DNA from: Streptomyces rhizoryzae
Lineage (GTDB): Bacteria > Actinomycetota > Actinomycetes > Streptomycetales > Streptomycetaceae
Length of the DNA stretch: 64,000 bases
Assembly (NCBI RefSeq): GCF_023155275.1
Contig: NZ_JALMUV010000026.1
Coordinates: 47,150-111,149, forward strand
Direction: 5' to 3'
A model generated the notes under the pieces. The model was given only the letters and a program-made list of their open reading frames with translations, did no database searches and was not told the DNA's origin. The translations under genes and the position numbers were made by a program. Shown piece by piece: positions 8,938 to 18,668 of the stretch (the first letter of the stretch is position 1; every line of letters starts with the position of its first letter).

Positions 8938-9989
8938 ACGGGACACCGGGCGGCGGCCGGCCCCGGGAGCGGACGACCGTGCCCGACTCCTCCGGGCTGC
9001 GCGGCCGCCGGATCGCCGGGTATCTGCTCGGGGACGAGATCGGGCGGGGCGGGATGGCAGTGGTCTACCGCGCCGAGGACCTGCGGCTGGGCCGGACCGT
9101 CGCGCTGAAGCTGCTGGCCCCCGAACTCGCCCGGAACGACACGTTCCGGAAGCGGTTCGCGCACGAGTCGCGGGTCGCCGCGGCCATCGACCACCCGCAC
9201 ATCGTCCCGGTCTTCGAGGCCGGGGAGACCGAGGGCCTGCTCTACCTCGCGATGCGCTACGTGCAGGGCCGCGACCTGCGGGCGCTGCTGGACCGCGACG
9301 GCCGGCTGCCGCTCGACACCACCTGCCGGATCGCCCTCCAGGTGGCGTCCGCGCTGGACGCCGCGCACGCCCACGACCTGGTGCACCGGGACGTCAAGCC
9401 CGGCAACATCCTGGTCGCCGAGGGCACCGACACCGACCGCCCCGAGCACGTCTACCTCACCGACTTCGGACTGACCAAGAAGTCCCTGTCGCTGACCGGC
9501 TTCACCAGCGTCGGCCAGTTCGTCGGGACGCTGGACTACGTGGCGCCCGAGCAGATCTCCGGACGCCCGGTGGACGGCCGCTGCGACGTCTACGGACTGG
9601 CCTGCGTCGCGTACGAGATGCTGACCGGCGCGCCGCCGTTCCGCCGCGACGACGACATGGCGCTGCTCTGGGCCCACCAGTACGACCCGCCGCCGGTCCC
9701 GACCGAGCTGCGGCCGGACCTGCCGGCGGCGGTGGACGCGGTGTTCGCCCGCGCGCTGGCCAAGGCGCCGGAGGAGCGGTACGAGACCTGCCGGGGGTTC
9801 GTGGCGGCGCTGCGGGCGGCCGGGCGCACCCCGGTCGCGGCCGGCACCCGGCCGGGGCCGGCCGCGACCCGGGTGGACGTCCCGGCGGGCCGCACGCCGC
9901 GCGGCGCCGGGCCCGGTGCCGCTCCCCCGCCGCCCCCGCGCTGGGCGCTCCCGGTGTTCCCCGGCCCGCTCGGCCGGCGGGACCCGTGA
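8934..9989 (+). CDS. Soluble PknB-type serine/threonine protein kinase
   Basis: 351 aa. The kinase domain spans ~30-290. The glycine loop is GRGGMAVVY, the ATP-binding Lys is K59 (VALKL), the catalytic loop is HRDVKPGN (151-158), DFG is 177-179, and the activation segment carries several Ser/Thr before GTLDYVAPEQ. All core residues are intact. After the kinase fold comes a Pro/Ala-rich tail ending in PPPPRW. No membrane helix or PASTA domain is present, unlike PknB, so it is a cytoplasmic kinase or needs a partner for membrane placement. It overlaps the SH3-like gene by 4 nt and lies ~840 bp from the FHA-ABC gene. FHA domains bind phosphothreonine, so the exporter is the most likely target. 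Confidence 0.94.
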   Translation: MNGTPGGGRPRERTTVPDSSGLRGRRIAGYLLGDEIGRGGMAVVYRAEDLRLGRTVALKLLAPELARNDTFRKRFAHESRVAAAIDHPHIVPVFEAGETEGLLYLAMRYVQGRDLRALLDRDGRLPLDTTCRIALQVASALDAAHAHDLVHRDVKPGNILVAEGTDTDRPEHVYLTDFGLTKKSLSLTGFTSVGQFVGTLDYVAPEQISGRPVDGRCDVYGLACVAYEMLTGAPPFRRDDDMALLWAHQYDPPPVPTELRPDLPAAVDAVFARALAKAPEERYETCRGFVAALRAAGRTPVAAGTRPGPAATRVDVPAGRTPRGAGPGAAPPPPPRWALPVFPGPLGRRDP

Positions 9990-10155
9990 GCGCGGCCGGA
10001 AGCGTACGCCGGGGGAAGCGTGAGCCGGGAATCCGTAGGCGCGGCCCACGGCGCGCGCCCGGCCGGGGCGGCGGCGCGGGCCGGGGGCCGGGGCCGCCGT
10101 GGGACGGATCCAGGGTCCGCGGCGGGCGGCCCCGAGGGCGGGTGGCCGACCCCGG

Positions 10156-11481
10156 TCAGCGGCCCGCCGGCGGGGGCCGGCGGGCGTCGCGGACCTCGCC
10201 GGGGTGCCGGACCCGGCGGGCCGCCAGGGCGCCGGCGAACCCGGTCACCAGCCCCCACCCGGCGCCCACCCCCAGCAGCCGCGCCGACTGCGGCTCCAGC
10301 GTGACCGCGCCGCCCAGATCCCCGCCGAGATCCCCGACACCGATCAGGGACAGCCCGTAGTGGGCGTCGATCCGGGTGGCCAGGCCGACGACGAGGAGGG
10401 TGAGCGCCAGCGCCACCGCCATCTCCAGGGCGTGCCGCCAGGCAGGGGTGCGGGCCGGTGCGCGGACCGCGGCGGCGAACGCCGCGGCCGGGAGCACCAC
10501 CGCGGCCACCGCCACCAGCCACCACACCCGCCCGTCGTACGCGCCGAGCGAACCGAGGTCGAGGGTGTGCTGCCCGGCCCGGCCCAGGACCTGTTCCAGG
10601 GGGTGCGGGAGGGGCAGGCCGAGGGCCCGGTCGACGTGTCCGGTCCAGCCGCCGCCGGTGCCGATGCCCAGCGCCAGCCAGGCCAGGTTGGGCAGGCCCA
10701 GCAGGAGCACCGCCAGGGTCCGGGCCGGGTGGTCGCCGGTGGCCAGTTCGGCGAGACCGGCGAGCAGGCCGAGCGCCGTGTAGACCAGCAGGACCAGCAG
10801 CATCGCGGACGCGGGCGGGCGGACCGCGTACGGGAGGCGCAGCAGGCCCGGGGGGAGCGGGGCCTTGCGGGAGACGGCGAAGGACAGCACCAGGACGGCG
10901 AGCACCCACAGCAGGCCGTAGCCGAGGGTGGCGGGCAGGTCGGCGCGGAAGCCGACGGTGGGGGTGGTGCCCAGGGCGGCGCCGATCCGGTCGGCGAGGC
11001 CGCTGCCGACCGAGAGGGTGAAGCGGTGGCGGGCGGCGAGCGCCACGAGCAGCAGCAGGACCAGCCAGCAGACCGCCGTTCGGGCCATCCGGCCGAGCAG
11101 TTCGCCGGGCGGGGCGACCGCGCGGTGGCGCAGCGGCCGCCGGAAGAGCGCGGCGAGGACCAGCGCCCCGGCGAGCGTCACCGACAGCGGGACGGCGTCC
11201 ACGGCGGCACCGGCCCGGGCGAGGAAACCGGCGTCGCCGGTCGCGGTGAGCGAACCGCCGGCGGCGGCGACCACGGCGGCCGCGACCACGGCGGGGAACC
11301 CTCCGCCCGGCAGGCCCGCCGCCCCGGCCGCCCACAGGCCCAGCGCGGCGGTCACCGCCATAGCGGCCAGGCCCGCCAGGGCGGTGCCGAGGGCTTCCGC
11401 CCAGCCGCGGAGGGCGGGCGGTGCGCCGTGCGGGGCCGGGTTTCCGGGGCCGGCCGCTGCCGGGCCGCGTGTCTGGCTCAC
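10156..11481 (-). CDS. Polytopic hydrophobic membrane protein (streptophobe-like), unknown function
   Basis: 441 aa. The start is the GTG at 11481, with GGAGAC just upstream; longer readings run through non-coding sequence. About ten hydrophobic segments alternate with short Arg-rich loops. There is a conserved-looking motif GDAGFLARAGAAVDAVPLSV early on. I recall similar proteins named streptophobe in Streptomyces, often near kinase and FHA genes, but this is memory rather than a search. It has no ATPase, protease or known transporter motif. It is convergent with the kinase and divergent from the next gene, so it sits within the signalling cluster without being in its operon. Confidence 0.78.
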   Translation of the reverse strand: MSQTRGPAAAGPGNPAPHGAPPALRGWAEALGTALAGLAAMAVTAALGLWAAGAAGLPGGGFPAVVAAAVVAAAGGSLTATGDAGFLARAGAAVDAVPLSVTLAGALVLAALFRRPLRHRAVAPPGELLGRMARTAVCWLVLLLLVALAARHRFTLSVGSGLADRIGAALGTTPTVGFRADLPATLGYGLLWVLAVLVLSFAVSRKAPLPPGLLRLPYAVRPPASAMLLVLLVYTALGLLAGLAELATGDHPARTLAVLLLGLPNLAWLALGIGTGGGWTGHVDRALGLPLPHPLEQVLGRAGQHTLDLGSLGAYDGRVWWLVAVAAVVLPAAAFAAAVRAPARTPAWRHALEMAVALALTLLVVGLATRIDAHYGLSLIGVGDLGGDLGGAVTLEPQSARLLGVGAGWGLVTGFAGALAARRVRHPGEVRDARRPPPAGR

Positions 11482-11686
11482 GGGGTCTCCTGCGGGGCAC
11501 GGGGGCCGGGGTGCCGTCCAGGCCACGGTACGCACGGCGGGTGCCGTCCGCTTGCGGAAGACGGCGACCCCGGACAGACAATTGACGCGAAATGGCCGAA
11601 CAGCCGCATGCAGCCGCGGCCTTCGCCTCGACACCGCCGGACGGCCGGACGGGCCGGACGGCCGCACCGTGCCGGGAAGAGGAACC

Positions 11687-12958
11687 GTGACATCTCCACC
11701 GCCGTCGGACAGCCAGCCGGAGAGCCGGCCGACCGGCCCGCCGTCGGGTCCGCTCTCCGGTTCCCCGTCCGGTGCGCCCACCGAGCCCGCGCACGAGCCG
11801 ACCCGCCCCTGGCAGCAGCCGGGGCAGGCCACCGCCCCCGGGACCGGTGAGCCCCCTCCCCCGGGCGGCCCCGGCGGCGGGGGCGGCGGAGGCGGGGGCG
11901 GCGGTGCGAGCGGCGGCGGGGAGCACCGGCCGTGGTGGCGCTCGGCGCCGCGGGTCGCGCTCGCCGCGGCCGCGGTGGTCGTGGTGGTGGTGCTGGCGGT
12001 GGTGCTCACCCGTCCCGGCGGCGGGGGCGGCACCCAGGGCGAGGTGTTCCTGGAACCGGCTGCCTCGGCGGGCCAGGACCCGTTCACCGGCTCGACGGTG
12101 AACGGCGGCGGCACCGCGTCCCCGACCGCCACCCCGTCCCTGCCGCCGCACGGCGACCACCGGCACCCCAGCGTGTCCGGCGCGGCGCCCGGCCTGTACG
12201 GCGGCAGCCGCTCCAACGCCAGCTGCGACGTCGAGAAGCAGATCCGCTACCTCCAGGGCGCCCCGGAGAAGGCGCGGGCGTTCGCCGGTGTGGTGGGGGT
12301 GAGCACCGATCAACTGCCGCAGTACCTGCGGGGGCTGACCTCGGTGCAGCTGCTGGTGGACACCCGGGTCACCAACCACGGCTTCCGGGACGGGCGGGCC
12401 ACCTCCTTCCAGGCGGTGCTACAGACGGGCACCGCGGTGATGGTGGACGCGCACGGGGTGCCGCGGGTGCGGTGCGCGTGCGGCAACCCGCTGACGCCGC
12501 CGGTGCCGGTCAAGGGCGCGGTGAAGACGGTGGGCAAGCCCTGGCCGGGCTACCGGGACGCGAATGTGGTGGCGGTGAAGCCGGCGCCGCACCCGGTGCA
12601 GACGTTCACGCTGCTCGACCCGGACACCGGTCAGTACTTCACGCGCCCGCAGGGCGACACCGGTGACACGGACCAGCCGACCGCGCCGCCCTCCCAGTCG
12701 CCGTTCTCCCCGTCCCCCGGGACACCGGGGTCCACCCCGCCCGGGGGCGGTTCGACGCCGGTGACCCCGTCGGGGCCGGGCGGCGGGACGACGCCGGAGA
12801 CCCCGTCGGGGCCGGGCGGCGGGACGACGCCGCCGACCGCACCGGGGCCCACCGGGCCCGGGGAGACCGGCCCCGGCGGCACACCCGGGTCGCCCGGCCC
12901 CCCGGGCGGACCGGGCAGCACGGGCGGCGGCGGGACCACCGGCGGCTCGACCGGCTGA
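11687..12958 (+). CDS. Membrane-anchored protein with an extracellular domain and Pro/Gly/Thr-rich tail (DUF6777-like)
   Basis: 423 aa from the GTG at 11687, with AGAGGA close upstream; the much longer open frame before it is antisense to the membrane gene. The first ~95 residues are Pro/Ser-rich, then a run of eleven Gly, then one membrane helix (VALAAAAVVVVVVLAVVL). The outside part (~120-330) has a globular look, starting QGEVFLEPA and containing three Cys, two of them in RCACGN. I associate this pattern with DUF6777, with moderate confidence. The C-terminal ~95 residues are Pro/Gly/Thr repeats suited to crossing the cell wall. It is divergent from the streptophobe-like gene. Function unknown. 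Confidence 0.78.
   Translation: MTSPPPSDSQPESRPTGPPSGPLSGSPSGAPTEPAHEPTRPWQQPGQATAPGTGEPPPPGGPGGGGGGGGGGGASGGGEHRPWWRSAPRVALAAAAVVVVVVLAVVLTRPGGGGGTQGEVFLEPAASAGQDPFTGSTVNGGGTASPTATPSLPPHGDHRHPSVSGAAPGLYGGSRSNASCDVEKQIRYLQGAPEKARAFAGVVGVSTDQLPQYLRGLTSVQLLVDTRVTNHGFRDGRATSFQAVLQTGTAVMVDAHGVPRVRCACGNPLTPPVPVKGAVKTVGKPWPGYRDANVVAVKPAPHPVQTFTLLDPDTGQYFTRPQGDTGDTDQPTAPPSQSPFSPSPGTPGSTPPGGGSTPVTPSGPGGGTTPETPSGPGGGTTPPTAPGPTGPGETGPGGTPGSPGPPGGPGSTGGGGTTGGSTG
12764..12832 (+). repeat. Two perfect 33-bp direct repeats inside the tail-encoding region
   Basis: The units at 12764-12796 and 12800-12832 are identical and 36 bp apart in phase, so the protein repeats a Thr-Pro-Ser-Gly-Pro-Gly-Gly-Gly-Thr-Thr-Pro unit. 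Such an array can expand or contract by slippage. Confidence 0.85.
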
Positions 12959-13132
12959 CCGCCGCCCGACCCCGCCACCCCGCACACGCGTACGCCTTGG
13001 GAACACCGATATCGAACTGTGTCCTGATTATCCGATGCATCGCACAACCTCTGAAGCGGACAAACCCTCTGTATATGCGGCGGATGCCTCTGGCTCCGCC
13101 GCTGTCCGTTGTTCAGCTTTGGAGGAACTCTC

Positions 13133-14302
13133 GTGCACGCCGGAACGCGTCGCCCCACCACCCGGTTGATACCCGCCGCCCTCGCCGCGGGACTGCTGAT
13201 GACCGCGTGCGGCACCGGCGCCTCGCAGTCCCAGGCGCCGGCGGCCAAGGTGACGGTCACCCCGGTGGCCGGCAGCTCCGCCGCGAAGCTCGGCGCACCG
13301 ATATCCGTCAAGGCCGACGGCGGCCGGCTGACCGCCGTCGACGTCAAGGACGACAAGGGCGCGGCGGTCCCCGGCCGGCTGGCCGCCGACGGGTCGTCCT
13401 GGACCTCGCAGGGCAAGGTCCGCCCCGCGACCACCTACACCGTGCACACCAAGGCCACCTCGTCCGGCGGCAAGGAGTCCGCGGCCACCGCGAAGTTCAC
13501 CACCGAGCAGGCCGGGAAGGTCAACAAGCTCACCAACACCCCGGGGAACGGGCAGACCGTCGGCACCGGCATGCCGGTCTCCATCCTCTTCGACCACCCG
13601 GTGGCCAAGAGCAGCCGCGCCGAGATCGAGAAGGCGCTGAAGGTCACCACCCAGCCGCACGTCGAGGGCGCCTGGGGCTGGGTGAAGGACTGGTCGGGCA
13701 AGGACCGGATCGACTGGCGGCCCAAGGACTACTGGCCGTCCGGCACCAAGGTCTCCGTCCGGGGCGCGCTGTCCGGCATCAACTCCGGCGACGACCGCTG
13801 GTTCGTGCGGGACTACGACTTCGACTTCTCGATCGGCGCCGACCACAAGGCCGTCATCGACGTGCCCGCGCACACCCTGACGATGTACGCGGACGGCAAG
13901 CCGGTGGGCACCATCCGGGGCTCCGCGGGCTCCCCGCAGGACCCGACCCGCGGCGGGGTGCACACCGTCCGCAGCAAGAACGCCGCCGAGACCATGGACT
14001 CCGCGACCATCGGCCACGGCAACGAGTGGATGCTGGACTCCCAGTGGGTCACCCACCTCACCGCGTCCGGCACCTTCCTGCACTCCGCCCCGTGGAACAA
14101 GTCCCTCGGCGTGGTCAACAACAGCCACGGCTGCTTCGGCATGACCACCTCGGACGCCAAGCGGGTCTACGACTTCCTCAGCGTCGGCTCCACGGTCGAG
14201 GTGAAGGGCACCACCAGCACCAAGAAGACCGACGTCGGCAACGGCCTGGAGGTCTGGCAGGAGACCTGGTCGCAGTGGCAGCAGCGGAGCGCGCTGAAGT
14301 AG
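13133..14302 (+). CDS. L,D-transpeptidase lipoprotein with Ig-like domains (YkuD family)
   Basis: 389 aa from the GTG at 13133, with GGAGGAA seven nt upstream. The N-terminus is a lipoprotein signal ending LLMTAC, with Cys26 the lipid site. Residues ~35-235 hold two Ig-like beta domains of the type found in mycobacterial LdtMt2. The YkuD catalytic domain (~240-365) ends with NNSHGCFGM, nucleophile Cys334. These enzymes form 3-3 cross-links in peptidoglycan outside the membrane and are inhibited by carbapenems. Most family members have Asn, Val or Arg soon after the HGC; here it is Phe-Gly. Transcribed alone; a strong hairpin follows the stop. Confidence 0.92.
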   Translation: MHAGTRRPTTRLIPAALAAGLLMTACGTGASQSQAPAAKVTVTPVAGSSAAKLGAPISVKADGGRLTAVDVKDDKGAAVPGRLAADGSSWTSQGKVRPATTYTVHTKATSSGGKESAATAKFTTEQAGKVNKLTNTPGNGQTVGTGMPVSILFDHPVAKSSRAEIEKALKVTTQPHVEGAWGWVKDWSGKDRIDWRPKDYWPSGTKVSVRGALSGINSGDDRWFVRDYDFDFSIGADHKAVIDVPAHTLTMYADGKPVGTIRGSAGSPQDPTRGGVHTVRSKNAAETMDSATIGHGNEWMLDSQWVTHLTASGTFLHSAPWNKSLGVVNNSHGCFGMTTSDAKRVYDFLSVGSTVEVKGTTSTKKTDVGNGLEVWQETWSQWQQRSALK

Positions 14303-14310
14303 CCGCGCGG

Positions 14311-14338
14311 CGGGGCACCGGGCCGGGCCGGTGCCCCG
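14311..14338. terminator. Perfect 11-bp hairpin between convergent genes
   Basis: CGGGGCACCGG pairs with CCGGTGCCCCG around a six-base loop, 9 nt after the L,D-transpeptidase stop and 12 nt after the stop of the opposing aldo/keto reductase. It probably serves both genes. Confidence 0.7.
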
Positions 14339-14349
14339 GCCCGGCCGGC

Positions 14350-15408
<1,059 letters not shown>

Positions 15409-15542
15409 GTGTTCCCCTTCGGTCGTGGTGGCTCCCACGCTAGGAGCTGGAGTGCGCTCCAGGGCAAGGCGGCACTCCGGCGGGGGGCGGGGAAGGGGGC
15501 GGCCGGGAGGCGGGGGTGCGGTGCCTCCCGGCCGCGGGTGGG

Positions 15543-17600
15543 TCAGCCGGTGCGGAGGGCGGGGTCGCTGACGCCCGGTGCGCCGGTCTCGACGTGGCCG
15601 GCGAAGCGGCGCAGGAAGCCGGCGTCGGCGTCGGCGGTGGCCGTCAGGTCGTACCAGCGCCGGCTCGGGCCGAGGTCGACGGCCTGGGTGAGGGTGCTGC
15701 CCGGGTCCACCCGGACGGTCTGCCGGGTGCCGGTGTAGGCGTTGGCGACGGTGAAGGTGCAGGGGGCCGGGCCGGGGTTGGTGAAGGACAGCTCGACGCG
15801 CCCGGAGGCGGCGTTGTGGCGGGCGGTCACCTCGGGAGTCCGCTTCTTGCCGGGGCCCTTGAAGGTGCGCAGGAAGCCGTTGGGGCCGTGCACCGTCAGG
15901 TCGTAACTGCCCTGGGAGTAGGCGGTGTTCCAGGTGTCGGAGACGGTCTTGCCGGCCTCGGTGGTGTACGTCCAGGGGCCGTCGGTGCGGTTGGGCGAGG
16001 TGACGAGGAAGCAGGCGCCGGTGGCGGCGCCGCCGCTGAAGGTGAGGGTGAAGCGCCCGCCGGCGGGGTCGGCGGTGCCGTCGGTCAGCGGGACGTAGCG
16101 CAGCGGGCGGGTGGGCCGGGAGCCGGACTCCTGCACCGGCAGGGCGGGCTTGGCGGGCGGCGTGGGGACGTAGCTGCCGTGCCGCTGGTGGTCCGGCGGC
16201 CGGTACCCGCTGGTGTCCGGCAGCGCGGCCGGCTTGCTGTTCTCCAGGGAGAAGTCGAACGCCGAGGTCAGGTCGCCGCAGACGGCGCGGCGCCAGGGGG
16301 TGATGTTGGGCTCGTGGACGCCGAAGCGGCGCTCCATGAACCGGATGATCGAGGTGTGGTCGAACAGTTCGGAGCAGACGTACCCGCCGGTGCTCCACGG
16401 GGAGACCACCAGCATCGGGACGCGCTGGCCGAGGCCGTAGGGGCCGGCGGCGTAGCCGGCGCTGCCGGGGTAGTGCTCCAGGGCGGTGTCCACGGTGGAG
16501 CGGCCCTGGGCGGCGGAGGCGGGCGGGAACGGCGGGACGGCGTGGTCGAAGTAGCCGTCGTTCTCGTCGTAGGTGATGAACAGGGCGGTGCGGCTCCACA
16601 CGTCGGGGTTGGCGGTGAGCGCGTCCAGGACCTGGGAGACGTACCAGGCGCCGTAGTTGGCGGGCCAGTTGGGGTGCTCGGAGAACGCCTCGGGGGCGGC
16701 GATCCAGGAGATCTGCGGCAGGGTGCCGGCCTTGACGTCGGCGCGGAGCCGGTCGAAGTAGCCGTCGCCGCGCTTGGCGTCGGTGCCGGTGCGGGCCTTG
16801 TCGTAGAGCGGGTCGCCGGGCTTGGCGTCGCGGTACTGGTCGAAGAAGAGCAGGGAGTTGTCGCCGTAGTTGCCGCGGTAGGCGTCGTCGATCCAGCCCC
16901 ACTTGCCGGCCGCGTCCAGGCCGTCGCCGATGTCCTGGTAGATCTTCCAGGAGATGCCGGCCTTCTCCAGGCGCTCGGGGTAGGTGGTCCAGCTGTAGCC
17001 GGCCTCCTCGTTGCCCACGACCGGGCCGCCGCCGGAGCCGTCGTTGCCGACCCAGCCGGAGAACATGTAGTAGCGGTTGGGGTCGGTGGCGCCCATCAGC
17101 GAGCAGTGGTAGGAGTCGCAGACGGTGAAGGCGTCGGCGAGCGCGTAGTGGAACGGGATGTCCTGGCGCGTCAGGTGGGCCATGGTGCCGGTGCCCTTGG
17201 CGGGGATCCACTGGTCGTACCGGCCGTTGTTCCACGCCTGGTGGCCGCCGTGCCAGTCGTGGTCGAGGCCCGCGATGAACTGCATGCCGAGGTTCGCGGC
17301 GTCGGGGTGGTAGGGCAGGACGTCCTTGGTGCCGTCCTTCTGGTACCACACGGGCTTGCCGCTGGGCAGGGTGACCGGGCGCGGGTCGCCGAAGCCGCGG
17401 ACGCCCCTGAGGGTGCCGAAGTAGTGGTCGAAGGAACGGTTCTCCTGCATCAGGACGACGATGTGCTCGACGTCCTTGAGGGAGCCGGTGCTGCGCCGGG
17501 CCGGGATGGCCGCGGCCCGGGCGATGCTGTTCGACAGGGCGGTGGTGCCTGCGGTGGCGCCGGCTATCTGGAGGAAGCGCCGGCGGTTGATGTCAGCCAT
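15543..17600 (-). CDS. Tat-secreted non-haemolytic-type phospholipase C
   Basis: 685 aa, ATG at 17600. The N-terminus is a twin-arginine signal, NRRRFLQIAGATAG, with cleavage likely after the Ala-rich stretch near residue 32. The phosphoesterase domain (~42-460) opens with HIVVLMQENRSFDHYFGT (46-63), the hallmark of this family, and holds SWIAAPEAFSEHP and TYDENDGYFDH metal-ligand motifs. Two C-terminal beta repeats (~500-680) match the phospholipase C C-terminal domain. It should hydrolyse phosphatidylcholine or related phospholipids outside the cell and release phosphate. In Streptomyces such enzymes are often induced by phosphate starvation. A tandem repeat array sits just upstream. Confidence 0.93.
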   Translation of the reverse strand: MADINRRRFLQIAGATAGTTALSNSIARAAAIPARRSTGSLKDVEHIVVLMQENRSFDHYFGTLRGVRGFGDPRPVTLPSGKPVWYQKDGTKDVLPYHPDAANLGMQFIAGLDHDWHGGHQAWNNGRYDQWIPAKGTGTMAHLTRQDIPFHYALADAFTVCDSYHCSLMGATDPNRYYMFSGWVGNDGSGGGPVVGNEEAGYSWTTYPERLEKAGISWKIYQDIGDGLDAAGKWGWIDDAYRGNYGDNSLLFFDQYRDAKPGDPLYDKARTGTDAKRGDGYFDRLRADVKAGTLPQISWIAAPEAFSEHPNWPANYGAWYVSQVLDALTANPDVWSRTALFITYDENDGYFDHAVPPFPPASAAQGRSTVDTALEHYPGSAGYAAGPYGLGQRVPMLVVSPWSTGGYVCSELFDHTSIIRFMERRFGVHEPNITPWRRAVCGDLTSAFDFSLENSKPAALPDTSGYRPPDHQRHGSYVPTPPAKPALPVQESGSRPTRPLRYVPLTDGTADPAGGRFTLTFSGGAATGACFLVTSPNRTDGPWTYTTEAGKTVSDTWNTAYSQGSYDLTVHGPNGFLRTFKGPGKKRTPEVTARHNAASGRVELSFTNPGPAPCTFTVANAYTGTRQTVRVDPGSTLTQAVDLGPSRRWYDLTATADADAGFLRRFAGHVETGAPGVSDPALRTG

Positions 17601-17633
17601 GTGCGGTGGGGACCTCGCGGGTGAGGGAGGACG

Positions 17634-17731
17634 GGGTGATGGTGGGTGGGAGGTGACAGGGTGATGGTGGGTGGGAGGTGACAGGGTGATGGTGGGTGGG
17701 GGTGACAGCGTGATGGTGGGTGGGGATGACA
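17634..17731. repeat. Four tandem 24-25-bp repeats upstream of phospholipase C
   Basis: Units lie at 17634-17658, 17659-17683, 17684-17707 and 17708-17731. The first two are identical; the last two each lack one base and have small changes. Each begins GGGTGATGGTGGGTGGG or nearly so. A decayed fifth unit may follow to ~17755. The array starts 34 bp before the phospholipase ATG on the opposite strand, so it lies in the leader or promoter. The plus strand is purine-rich with G-runs that could fold as a quadruplex. Confidence 0.9.
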
Positions 17732-17944
17732 GGTTGACGGTGTGACGGTGCGGACTGCGCAGTGTTCCAAGAGGAACGAGGGCCCGGGAAGAGGGAGTGT
17801 CCCGGAGGTGACACCTCACCGTACGGGGGGCGAACTCGCGGCCGGGCGGCGGGCGGCGGGCCCGGGAACGCCCGACGGCCGGCGGGCCGCGGTGCGAGGA
17901 CCGTGGCCCGCCGGCCGTCGGGGCCGGTGCGGGTGCGGGTGCGG

Positions 17945-18490
17945 TTATACGGCCGGGGCGGGTCCCGCCGCCGGCTCCACCGCGGTGCCGGCCGCCGGGA
18001 CCGGGCCGTCCGCGGTGGGCGCGGGCAGCGGACCGTCCGCCGCGGACGCGGGCTCCCCCGCGTCGGGGACGCCGCGCGGCCGCACCGGCGGGGCGGCCGG
18101 CGCGGTGCGGGGCGCCTCGACGCGGCGGGTGAACCAGATGACCTTGCCGCCGGCGGTGGCGCAGGTGCCCCAGCTGTCGCTGAGCGCGGCGATGCGGGCG
18201 AGTCCGCCGCCGGCGGCGGAGTCCAGCCGGGGCAGCTGGGGGCCGTCGTCGGTGACCGAGGCGGTCAGCTGGCGGCCGCTCCAGCGGAGTTCGACCACGC
18301 AGCGGGCCTCGGCGCCGACATGGCGGTGGACGTTGGTCAGGAGCTCCGCCACTCCCTCGCACACGGGCGGGATCTGCGGCGCGAGATCCCAGTGGCGCAG
18401 ATGCGCGGCGACGATCCGCCGGATCTGCGGGACGCGCTCCGCCGAGACGTGCAGTTCGACCGTGTAGTGCCGGCCGCCGGGAAGTGTCAT
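17945..18490 (-). CDS. RsbW-like anti-sigma-factor type ATP-binding protein
   Basis: 181 aa from the ATG at 18490, with GAGGAG seven nt upstream; an in-frame upstream start at 18553 lacks one. The GHKL/HATPase fold spans ~5-125: N box EGVAELLTNVHRH, G1 box VTDDGP, and G2 box GGGLARIAALSDSWG. The last ~55 residues are Pro/Ala-rich and disordered. Streptomyces carry dozens of such proteins. They bind sigma factors or anti-anti-sigma proteins, or act as serine kinases on them. No sigma factor or STAS partner is adjacent, so the target is unknown. Confidence 0.85.
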   Translation of the reverse strand: MTLPGGRHYTVELHVSAERVPQIRRIVAAHLRHWDLAPQIPPVCEGVAELLTNVHRHVGAEARCVVELRWSGRQLTASVTDDGPQLPRLDSAAGGGLARIAALSDSWGTCATAGGKVIWFTRRVEAPRTAPAAPPVRPRGVPDAGEPASAADGPLPAPTADGPVPAAGTAVEPAAGPAPAV

Positions 18491-18668
18491 GTCGTGGCTC
18501 CTCACCGCGAGGCTCACGTCCTTCACCTCGTTGGACCAACGAACCCCGAACACGAAGAGTGAGCTTCCGTCACGTATGGGTTGACTGCCATGCTGACCCG
18601 CCCGTTGCGGGGCCGCAACAGCGCTTGAGCCGTCGGAGTTGCCCCGGACGCGCCGGGCCGCGCGGGCG

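Noticed and set aside
9990..10155. Large GC hairpin (CCCACGGCG at 10045 with its complement at 10095) after the kinase gene
   Set aside because: The loop of about 41 bases and the general GC richness make pairing unremarkable; I would not call it a terminator.
10928..11686. N-terminal extension of the DUF6777-like protein by 253 codons
   Set aside because: The extension is antisense to the streptophobe-like membrane gene and has shadow composition. The GTG at 11687 has its own ribosome site.
17634..17731. Standard PhoP (PHO) box reading of the repeats before phospholipase C
   Set aside because: TCACC elements are present but spaced 17 and 8 bp instead of the 11-bp direct-repeat pattern. Kept only as a hypothesis.
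17634..17731. CRISPR-like array
   Set aside because: The repeats are head to tail with no spacers, and no cas genes are near.
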